Source of the DNA: CAYZXK01 sp964482395
Lineage (GTDB): Bacteria; Planctomycetota; Phycisphaerae; UBA1845; Fen-1342
NCBI GenBank assembly: GCA_964482395.1
Contig: CAYZXK010000059.1
Coordinates: forward strand, 1 to 13,686
Direction: 5' to 3'
Length of the DNA stretch: 13,686 bases
The notes beneath the pieces are model-generated. The model did no database searches. It had not been told where the DNA came from and worked only from the letters and a program-made list of their open reading frames with translations. Each line of letters begins with the position of its first letter. The stretch's first letter is position 1. Positions 6,649 to 13,686 of this stretch are shown here, one piece after another. Made by a program: the position numbers and the translations under genes.

Positions 6649-9600
6649 ATGGCCGGAGTGGGTCGCTTTTCGTACGGCTGGCGCGCCCTCGCGCTGGCGA
6701 GCATCGGACTGGCTGTTGGGGGGCCAGTGAGCGGGCAAATAGTTAATCCGGATGGCGCGCTGGACGATGAGGTGCTGTTGTTATTGGACATCAGCCCCAA
6801 GAACGGCGTGGCGGATATTTTCGACTTTTACCCGGCGTATAAAGGCAAAGGTTTTGCTGGCTTTCGGCTCGACGGGGAACGCCACGCGGATATCGACGGG
6901 CTGGTTTCGGAGTTGGATAGCGCGGGCGACGACGGGTTCCGCGATGCCGGGATCGCAGGCTCTGCCGGCCCCCCTTCCGGCTGCGACACCTGCATGGATG
7001 GGAACCCAAACCACATCAGCAAGTATCGCAGCGCGCTGAATACTGGCAAGCTTACAATCATCTACCTGAGAGACTCCACGGGCTCGCTAGCGGATGGTGA
7101 TGACAGCCTGCTCTACGTGGGCATGGACATTTTCAATGGTGACCGGCGGCGGGTGCCGACCGGCGCCACCGGTGTGCCCGACCAGGACTACCGCGATGTA
7201 GATTTCATTGACATGGGTCTACCCGGCATCTGTTTGGACGGGATCGCTGACTACAACGGCGACAACACGCCGGATTTCTTGTGCCCGCCGTTCGATGTTG
7301 ACTGCGATGGGGTTCCCGACGTGCTGGGCCGATGGCCGCCGCCGTGGGATCCGAACTGTGTCCCACCAGAGGGGCTATCGGACGATGCTCCAGAGAAGTA
7401 CCGCGTCCGGTTGTATGTCTGCCCGCCGCCGGATTTCGCGGAGGGAATGGGCGTAACTGGCGGCGACCCGGAGCGTGGGCTGCTGGGTTTCGTACAGATT
7501 TATGCCGAGGAGGGCGAGCCCGACGTCATGTTCTCGAAATCCTCGGCCTTCAACGTGCCCGGCGTACAGTACGAAACCCATCCGGCGGCCGGCACGCCGC
7601 TGGACAGCCTCGGGGTCAGCGACGTGGAGTTTGCAATCCGCAAGGTTGATACGCTTATCGATGCGCTTTTCGCAGGTACCACCTACGAAATCGACCGGCT
7701 GCGAATCGCGCAGGGCGGGATTCAGACGCTGAGCGACAACGACTTTGACCAGTCGGCCGAGGACATCATCTCCGCGTCCTGGTTTTTGCCCGTGCCGTCG
7801 TTGGAGGTCACCAAGGAAGTCCGTTGCGTGACCACGCCGGGCCCGAACGACTGGCGTGAGTCGGTGGAGGCGCTGCCCGGTTCGAAGCTAGAGTTCCGCG
7901 TCACGGTGGAGAACACCGGCAACATCATGCTGACGGTCTCGCTGGCGGACCTCCTGGCCCCCTCCGACAAGATAACTCCCGACCCTGGCTCGCTTCAGGT
8001 CTTCCTGAATCGCCCACGGGACCCCAGCCAGAGCGGCCCGGTCACTTGGGCAACTGCGCCAACCAAGGACCCGCCACTTTGCCAAGACTTCTTCGACAGT
8101 CCGATACCAGGCGAACAGGGGTTTCTGACGCTTTTGGATGGGACCCCCGTGGGACTCGGCATCCTGCTACCGGTCGACGTGTGCACCAACCCCTCCAGCC
8201 CGATCCTGGGCGACAACGTGGTCATCACGTTCACAGCGACGATCAACCCGGACGCGGACTTCTGCACCGAGCCCCAGGAGATCGACGTAAGCAACTCGGT
8301 CACGGCGGTCGGGGACCCGGACGTTGACCTGACGACCGGTTGCCCATTGCCGGAAGGTGATCCTGGTCAGACGCTTGGCAATGAGGTCAAGGACGAATAC
8401 GGCCAGATTGACACGTATCGGGAGAACCACGTCAACGTGCCGCCAGCGGACGACAACGTCGTTACCGGCAACGTCCTCTGCCGCAGGATCACGTTCGATA
8501 AGAAGGTCGCGTACTGCACGGACTGCAATAACCCCAACACCTGCACGCCGTACGGCGACACGGCCACGATTCCGCCGTTCGTCGAGCCGCCGGTGCCCAA
8601 TGATGAACGCTGCGTGCGGTTCCGGTACACGGTTACCAACACCGGCGACACCAAAGAGATGATCAGCATCGAAGACGAACTGCTGTGTGCCGATGTGGCC
8701 ACAGTCAATGGGCAATACCCGGGGGAGATCGAGCTGGTCAACTGCGACGTGTGTCCCAAGTTCGAGAACTGGGACCTGAACCCGGGCGAGTCGGTCACCG
8801 TCTACTGCATGCTCAAGTTCTACTCGCAGCGGGCGCTGGACGAGTTCCTGGCCATCGACCAGGGAGCTAACTCCCGCCCCTGTCCGGATCAGGACTGCCC
8901 GGGCGTCGATGACCCCGACTGCTATTGCAACTGGTCGCTGGCCAAGGCTGAGCCGGTCGCCGGCGACTACTGCAACGACGGGCCGACGCTGGAGGTGGTG
9001 GACTGCGCCACCGTTTGCTCGGAGTGCCCACAGATTCAGGTGACCAAGGACGTCAAATGCGTGGATCCCAACAATCCTAACGCACCCTGGGACCCGGACG
9101 TGATCGACGTGGTGCCGGGGTCGCGGGTCCGCTTCCGGATTGTGACGGAGAACACCAGTCCCTGGGACCCGACCGACCCGAACGCGAACTCGATTTGCAG
9201 CTTCCGGATCACCGACCGGCTCGAAAAAGCAAACGGTACCCTGGCGGGAAGCTGCATCACCAGCTCCACGCCGCAGAACGTCAGCTTCAAGATCACCAAG
9301 CGCGACGGCGGCGTGGTTAGTTGTGCGGTGCCAGCCTGCTTCAACATTATCGGCAACTTATGCGAGTTCGACCCGCGGCCGTGCCTGGGAGGTCGGAATC
9401 TGTATGCCGGCGAGAAGCTGACCATCGAGTTCGAGGTGGTCATGGCCAACGATGCGGATTGCATTGCCTGCGATCTGACCAACAAGGCGACGATCGAGGC
9501 GGCCGGCGATTGCCCGACCAGCGGGCCGCAGTACTGCGTCTCGGCGTTCGACCAGGCGGGTGTCGACGTGAAGTGCGCCGCCCTGAGCTGCATCAAGGAA

Positions 9601-12318
9601 TGGTCGGTCATCTGGGACAAGAACGCCGACTGCCAGGTCACCACGGTGCCGCCGGACGGCTACATCGACTGGTCGGACTACATCGACCTGGGCACCGGGG
9701 ACGGCGGGTTGCCGATCATCTTCCCGGCCCGCCTGTGCGCCCGGCTGACCGTTTACAACGACGGCGAAGTGGACCTGATCGTCAAGCCGCAAGATACGGC
9801 TCTTTGCAACGCACTTACCGCCTGCGGCCTGGTACTGGACCCCAACTGCGGGTTCTGCCCAACCGGCACTTCTAAGACTATTCCCGTGGGCGGGTGGGCG
9901 CAGTGGACCTGCTGCTTCCTGGTGCCGACGCGGGAGAAGATGCTCTGCCTGGCACAGCAGGACGGCGGCGGCGATCCGGGGCTGCTCGAAAACTGCGTAA
10001 CCGTCACGGGCACACCGACCAACGTCTGTCCAGGCACCGCCGTGGTGAGCAACGAGTGTTGCGCGTATGTGGCGCCGCCGCCGGAATGCTCGTTCGAAGT
10101 GAACAAGACGGTAGTCTGCGCCGACTGCGCGACAGGGAATGAGATTCCGCCTGGGCCGGCCAAGTTGATTCAAGTCGGGCCGGGCGCATGTACGAAGTGG
10201 ATCATCGAGATCACCAACGTCGGGCAGGGACGCATTCCGCGTCTGAAGGTGCACGATGACATCACGCCCAATCAGCCGTTTACCAACTGCAAGGCGTCGA
10301 TTGATGGGACGGGCTGCACCGGCGCCTTCTGCCCGCTGGTGGACTGCACGCCGAAAGAGATCATCATCGCCAACTGTCGACCGGGCTTGCCGTGGCTTGA
10401 CCCCGGCGAGACGCTGAAGTTCGAGCTTTGGACGACCGTTGGGCAGGCGGACGTGCACAATTCCGTCAACGTCAAGGGTTATTCGGAGGTGTGCGGGCCG
10501 GCACCCGATCTGCCGAGTTGCGGGGAGGCCAACTCGAGTGCCGAGGGTGACGTGCTCAGGCCAGGTATCATCTGCGAGAAGTACCTGTCCGCCGACTACG
10601 GCGACGACGGCACCTACGAAAAGCCGGACTCGGACTATCTGATTCTCGACCCCGCGGACAGCGGCTTTGCGTTCCCGATCCGCGTTAAATATGGGTGGAC
10701 GGTCACAAACACCGGCCAAGTCCCGCTGGACAACATCATCCTCTGTGACCCGCACCTGGTTGCCTGGGCGAATGCGTCGAACGTGCTGATCGAGAACTGC
10801 GTTCTGTGCACCGGGGCGTGCAACGACGGCATCGGCGACGACTGCACCGACCCGGGGCAGATTCCGCCGCTGCCGACTTCCACAAGCTGGGCCGGCAGTT
10901 GCGAGCTGGTGTTTATGGACGAAACCGAGCTGGAGACGTTTCTGTGCAAAGACGATTTGAATCCGAACAATTGCGATAAGGTGTTGCGGAACATCTCCAC
11001 GGTGACCGGCGACGGGAATTACAGCGCCATGTGCCCACCGCCTAACCCGATCTCGGTCAGCGCGGAATGCGAGGCGCGCTTACGTTACAAGAAGGTTGAT
11101 TGCCCCTGGACCAAGGCCAAAGTCACCATCTGGAACGAGAACGAGATCTCCTTCTCGGGCACCGAACGCTGCGTGGTTTCCTGGGACGGGCGGCTGCTCA
11201 GCGAGTGGACGAAAAACGCGTTTCCCAATAACCCGACGCCGCCCAACAGCTTCCTGCGGCAATTCTTGGGCACCAACAAGGGCCACGCGCGGATTGACGG
11301 CGTGGAGAGCATCTGGTGCCCGGACAGTACCGCGGCGCCGCTTCTGGGTGTGGCCGCTAGGATTATGGAACTGGACGGCGACCCCAACAACATTGCGGTA
11401 GCCGCCGAACCACTGCTATGCAGCGGCAACCAGGCGGGTCAACTGACGCTACTGGATCTGGAGTCGCCCCCCCTGCCCGGCGGAGAGCCGATCGGCGGTC
11501 CGATAATGAGCTTCCCATACGGAATGGTCCCCTCGGGCAATCTGTCGCCCTTTGGCGGCGACTACTACATTCCGCAGCCCGAGCAACAGGCCGACGCGGA
11601 TGGAGAATCCGGCAGCGCGCCGGCGCTGGCCACCAACGACCGGGTCTCTACCACTCAGAAAGGCAGCCTGCTGGTCTTCGCCAAAGTCGAGATCAAATGG
11701 GACGCGGCCGGTAACCTTATCCAGGACACTTTCATCTCGATCGACAACGATTTGGACCAGGAGGTGCGCCTGGTCGTGCTGCTGGTGAACGCCGAGCCGC
11801 CGGGTTATCCCGACGAGTGTCAGGCAGTGGTCAACAACGAGATCTATTTGACCCACGACGAGCCGACTTACTGGTCGGTGCTGACCGGCGACCCGAAGGG
11901 ACTCTCGCCCTTCACGACCACCGGCCCGCCGCAGCTCGACCTCGACCCGCGAAACCCCGGCGGCACGCACCTGCACGGCTACATCATCGCCTGGGCGGTC
12001 GATCCGGAGTATCGAGAGATCCGCTGGAACCATCTGTCCGGCACGGCGACCCTCGTCAACTACAAGTACGCCGAAGCCTGGGAGTACGGGGCCTGGGCCT
12101 TCCGGGCCCTGATGGGCACTAATTCCGGCGATCTGTTGGCCGCTCCCTATGGCAAATTGAATCTGGAGGGCATCGAGTACGACTGGATGCCGGACAAGCT
12201 GCTGCTGGACTTCTTCGCTCCGGGCGCCCAGTTGCTTTCGAAGGACGGGCGCTGGCTGACGGTGGTAGACACGGACCTGACTTTGTGGATCGGGATCAAT
12301 GACCTGACCGAGGAATAG
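6649..12318 (+). CDS. Giant secreted cysteine-rich DUF11-repeat protein with B-A C-terminus
   Basis: 1889 residues. Residues 1-29 look like a Sec signal peptide (RALALASIGLAVGG, cleavage near VSG/Q). Residues about 30-380 form an N-terminal domain I cannot name; it includes an acidic DVDCDGVPD loop (216-224) resembling Ca-binding repeats. Six DUF11-like Ig modules then start near 384, 612, 795, 980, 1146 and 1305. Each opens with a strand of the type (I/V)xVxKxVxC and contains a (V/T)xNTG-like segment and a GE-x-(L/V) turn. Cysteines are abundant, often as CxxC pairs, suggesting oxidised disulfides outside the cytoplasm. The end carries module B (about 1488-1608) then module A (1664-1889), homologous to the 375-residue protein but in reversed order. 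There is no anchor, sorting motif or dockerin-like pair. It is most likely a surface stalk, adhesin or wall protein; its partner is unknown. Confidence 0.92.
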   Translation: MAGVGRFSYGWRALALASIGLAVGGPVSGQIVNPDGALDDEVLLLLDISPKNGVADIFDFYPAYKGKGFAGFRLDGERHADIDGLVSELDSAGDDGFRDAGIAGSAGPPSGCDTCMDGNPNHISKYRSALNTGKLTIIYLRDSTGSLADGDDSLLYVGMDIFNGDRRRVPTGATGVPDQDYRDVDFIDMGLPGICLDGIADYNGDNTPDFLCPPFDVDCDGVPDVLGRWPPPWDPNCVPPEGLSDDAPEKYRVRLYVCPPPDFAEGMGVTGGDPERGLLGFVQIYAEEGEPDVMFSKSSAFNVPGVQYETHPAAGTPLDSLGVSDVEFAIRKVDTLIDALFAGTTYEIDRLRIAQGGIQTLSDNDFDQSAEDIISASWFLPVPSLEVTKEVRCVTTPGPNDWRESVEALPGSKLEFRVTVENTGNIMLTVSLADLLAPSDKITPDPGSLQVFLNRPRDPSQSGPVTWATAPTKDPPLCQDFFDSPIPGEQGFLTLLDGTPVGLGILLPVDVCTNPSSPILGDNVVITFTATINPDADFCTEPQEIDVSNSVTAVGDPDVDLTTGCPLPEGDPGQTLGNEVKDEYGQIDTYRENHVNVPPADDNVVTGNVLCRRITFDKKVAYCTDCNNPNTCTPYGDTATIPPFVEPPVPNDERCVRFRYTVTNTGDTKEMISIEDELLCADVATVNGQYPGEIELVNCDVCPKFENWDLNPGESVTVYCMLKFYSQRALDEFLAIDQGANSRPCPDQDCPGVDDPDCYCNWSLAKAEPVAGDYCNDGPTLEVVDCATVCSECPQIQVTKDVKCVDPNNPNAPWDPDVIDVVPGSRVRFRIVTENTSPWDPTDPNANSICSFRITDRLEKANGTLAGSCITSSTPQNVSFKITKRDGGVVSCAVPACFNIIGNLCEFDPRPCLGGRNLYAGEKLTIEFEVVMANDADCIACDLTNKATIEAAGDCPTSGPQYCVSAFDQAGVDVKCAALSCIKEWSVIWDKNADCQVTTVPPDGYIDWSDYIDLGTGDGGLPIIFPARLCARLTVYNDGEVDLIVKPQDTALCNALTACGLVLDPNCGFCPTGTSKTIPVGGWAQWTCCFLVPTREKMLCLAQQDGGGDPGLLENCVTVTGTPTNVCPGTAVVSNECCAYVAPPPECSFEVNKTVVCADCATGNEIPPGPAKLIQVGPGACTKWIIEITNVGQGRIPRLKVHDDITPNQPFTNCKASIDGTGCTGAFCPLVDCTPKEIIIANCRPGLPWLDPGETLKFELWTTVGQADVHNSVNVKGYSEVCGPAPDLPSCGEANSSAEGDVLRPGIICEKYLSADYGDDGTYEKPDSDYLILDPADSGFAFPIRVKYGWTVTNTGQVPLDNIILCDPHLVAWANASNVLIENCVLCTGACNDGIGDDCTDPGQIPPLPTSTSWAGSCELVFMDETELETFLCKDDLNPNNCDKVLRNISTVTGDGNYSAMCPPPNPISVSAECEARLRYKKVDCPWTKAKVTIWNENEISFSGTERCVVSWDGRLLSEWTKNAFPNNPTPPNSFLRQFLGTNKGHARIDGVESIWCPDSTAAPLLGVAARIMELDGDPNNIAVAAEPLLCSGNQAGQLTLLDLESPPLPGGEPIGGPIMSFPYGMVPSGNLSPFGGDYYIPQPEQQADADGESGSAPALATNDRVSTTQKGSLLVFAKVEIKWDAAGNLIQDTFISIDNDLDQEVRLVVLLVNAEPPGYPDECQAVVNNEIYLTHDEPTYWSVLTGDPKGLSPFTTTGPPQLDLDPRNPGGTHLHGYIIAWAVDPEYREIRWNHLSGTATLVNYKYAEAWEYGAWAFRALMGTNSGDLLAAPYGKLNLEGIEYDWMPDKLLLDFFAPGAQLLSKDGRWLTVVDTDLTLWIGINDLTEE

Positions 12319-12335
12319 CGCCGGTCGGGCAGTCC

Positions 12336-12364
12336 TCGACGGCCACAGCGGAAGCGGCCGTCGA
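12336..12364. terminator. Perfect 9-bp hairpin after the 1889-aa gene
   Basis: TCGACGGCC (12336-12344) pairs perfectly with GGCCGTCGA (12356-12364) around an 11-base loop, 18 bases after the stop codon. No T-run follows on either strand, so it would be a U-less terminator or an mRNA end-protecting structure. Confidence 0.45.
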
Positions 12365-12375
12365 TCCGGCCCCCA

Positions 12376-12433
12376 ATGCCGGCGAGTGGTCGGCACCCGC
12401 CCAAGCGTCTATCTGCCGACTGCTCGCCGGCAT
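12376..12433 (+). terminator. 20-bp hairpin between convergent genes
   Basis: Arms 12376-12395 and 12414-12433 pair over all 20 positions around an 18-base loop. The only non-Watson-Crick positions are T12387/G12422 and G12388/T12421, which are U-G wobbles in plus-strand RNA but A-C mismatches in minus-strand RNA. The hairpin therefore fits the 3' end of the large gene's transcript best. No U-tract follows. It may act as a bidirectional roadblock or transcript-end structure. Confidence 0.55.
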
Positions 12434-12481
12434 ACATGTAATGCTCGTCGGCCCCCGCCATTGATGGCCACGCGGCAGGCG

Positions 12482-13686
12482 TCAGCGGCCGAGCATCAAC
12501 ACCACGAACGGGTTGATATCCTTGAGCGAGGGGTAGCTTCCGTCCTGGTTTATGTCGCCAACCTGCGGGTTGCAGGCCGGGTAGGCTGATTGCCAGGCTG
12601 CGAAATTGACCATGTAAACCACGAACGGGTTGATATCGCGAAAATCGACCTGACCGTCGCAGTTCATATCGCCGACCAGAAGATCGCACTCGTCGGGCAG
12701 GCCGTTGGCATTCGCGTCGGCCGAGATGCCGCGGGCGATGTCGCAGGCGTCGAGGACCAAGTTGCCGTTGCAATCTGACAAGCTGCGGAAGGCGTACACG
12801 GAGCCCGAGTCGGTGCCACGATCGTCGTCCAGATAAGCTCCGACCACCGCCGTGCCATCGGAAATCGCGACCGCGGTGCCGAATTCGTCGCCGGCGGCGC
12901 CGTCCGAAGGCCGCAGCGTGGCCAGGTAGCTCCAGGTCGATCCCTGGCGGCGAAAGACGTATGCGCTTCCCGCGTTGGTCCCCCCGTCATCGTCACGGGA
13001 AGCCCCTACAAGCACTATGTTCCCCGAGATGGTCACGCTGATGCCAAACCAGTCGCCGGCGGCACCCTCGGGCGCCAGCAGCTTGGCCCGCTGGCTCCAG
13101 GTGGACCCGCTGCGCTGGTAGACGTAAGCGGCGCCGGAATCGACCCCGTTGTCGTCACGCTTGAGGGCTCCGATCACGGCGGTGTCGCCATCCACGGCGA
13201 CGGCCGAGCCGAAGGCGTCTTCCGCGGCGCCGTCCGAGGCCAGCAACTTGGCCCGCAGCGACCAGGTCGATCCGCTGCGCTGGTAGACGTAGGCAGCGCC
13301 GGCGTTGGCCGCCTTGTCATCGTCGCCCTTGGCTCCGATAACCGCGATGTCTCCGGAGATGGCCACCGCGATGCCGAAATTGTCGTACTGGCCACCGTCG
13401 GCGGGCACCAGCTTGGCCTCCAGCACCCAGCCCGAACCGTAGTTGCGAAACACATAGGCGGAGCCGGAATCGGGGCCCAGCTCGTCATCGCCGTAGGCGC
13501 CGATCAGGATGGAGTCGCCCGAGATCGCCACGCTGTGGCCGAAGGCGTCCAGGGTCTGGCCGTCGAAGGCGGTAAGCTTTGCGACCTGCGACCAACCCGA
13601 CCCACTGCGGCCGAAGACATAGGCCGAGCCGGAGTTGATGCCATGATCGTCGTCCATCGGCGAGCCGGCCACGATCGTGTCCCCGG
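12482..13686 (-). CDS. FG-GAP propeller protein with C-terminal dockerin-like pair (partial)
   Basis: The frame stays open to the right edge, so the N-terminus is missing; the GTG at 13672 lies inside a repeat (GDTIVAGSP) and is not the start. At least five repeats of 55 residues run through the visible part, each with FG.(A/S)VA(I/V).G(D/N)..(V/L)(I/V)GA..DD and (D/N)(S/A)G(S/A)(A/V)Y(V/A)(F/Y), the FG-GAP/integrin-propeller pattern. A DCNGN...DACDIA...NANGLPDECD linker follows, then a C-terminal dockerin-like pair. The first loop is standard (D-M-N-C-D-G with D at 9 and 12). The second has one extra residue (DINQDGSYPSLKD), which moves the last Asp to position 13, so its calcium binding may be weakened. 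NPFV follows both loops. It is an extracellular protein; the ligand is unknown. Confidence 0.92.
   Translation of the reverse strand, partial: GDTIVAGSPMDDDHGINSGSAYVFGRSGSGWSQVAKLTAFDGQTLDAFGHSVAISGDSILIGAYGDDELGPDSGSAYVFRNYGSGWVLEAKLVPADGGQYDNFGIAVAISGDIAVIGAKGDDDKAANAGAAYVYQRSGSTWSLRAKLLASDGAAEDAFGSAVAVDGDTAVIGALKRDDNGVDSGAAYVYQRSGSTWSQRAKLLAPEGAAGDWFGISVTISGNIVLVGASRDDDGGTNAGSAYVFRRQGSTWSYLATLRPSDGAAGDEFGTAVAISDGTAVVGAYLDDDRGTDSGSVYAFRSLSDCNGNLVLDACDIARGISADANANGLPDECDLLVGDMNCDGQVDFRDINPFVVYMVNFAAWQSAYPACNPQVGDINQDGSYPSLKDINPFVVLMLGR
12780..13686 (-). repeat. 165-bp tandem FG-GAP repeats
   Basis: The coding DNA repeats every 165 bases (55 codons). For example, an identical 20-mer occurs at 13107-13126 and at 13272-13291, exactly 165 apart. 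Such identity suggests recent duplication or gene conversion between blades. Confidence 0.75.

Larger units (their letters stand above)
12319..12481. other. 163-bp intergenic region between convergent stops
   Basis: The region lies between two convergent stop codons and is mostly occupied by the two hairpins at 12336-12364 and 12376-12433. No coding frame is supported. Confidence 0.7.

Noticed and set aside
6267..6800. 177-codon minus-strand frame over the leader of the large gene
   Set aside because: It crosses the start and signal peptide of the 1889-residue gene, is low in recognisable motifs and antisense to a region with terminator and leader structures.
9358..10755. 465-codon open frame on the minus strand
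   Set aside because: It lies wholly antisense to the DUF11 repeats, has no ribosome site or domain pattern, and reflects codon bias of the sense gene.

Overview
The window is GC-rich and carries only predicted secreted or lipid-anchored proteins, with no housekeeping genes, tRNA, rRNA, transposase or CRISPR array that I could see. The protein style points to Planctomycetota, probably a Phycisphaerae-like lineage. This is inferred from dockerin-like pairs (GDMNCDG...NPFV / GDIN.DG...NPF), the DCNGN...DACDIA...NANGLPDECD linker, FG-GAP/VCBS propeller repeats and long cysteine-rich DUF11-like proteins. No phylogenetic marker is present, so the assignment is tentative.

Left part (1-2920, minus strand): a secreted 375-aa two-module protein (1793-2920) is followed by two lipoproteins. 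The first (848-1651) holds an internal duplication of a roughly 100-residue domain. The second (851 leftwards, running off the window) is a VCBS/FG-GAP propeller lipoprotein. The two lipoprotein genes overlap by ATGA, so they are probably translationally coupled. A sigma-70-like promoter (3279-3251, minus) could drive all three.

Middle (2921-4299): about 1.4 kb of non-coding DNA between divergent genes. It contains two promoter-like signals facing opposite ways, several hairpins and an excess of the hexamer CCGATA. From 4300 rightwards lies a 638-aa secreted protein (N-terminal dockerin-like pair, 13-proline linker, PKD-like domains, LVIVD-type beta-propeller), ending at an intrinsic terminator.

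Right part: after a 430-bp leader with a strong Shine-Dalgarno comes a 1889-aa secreted cysteine-rich protein. It has a new-looking N-terminal domain, six DUF11-like Ig repeats, and a C-terminus made of the same two modules as the 375-aa protein in the opposite order. It converges on a partial FG-GAP propeller protein with a C-terminal dockerin-like pair (minus strand, off the right edge). Between the convergent stops are two strong hairpins.

The likely shared theme is cell-surface or extracellular display: propellers, Ig-like stalks and Ca-binding dockerin-like tags. No enzyme active site was recognised. The most novel signal is the module pair shared in swapped order by the 375-aa and 1889-aa proteins.
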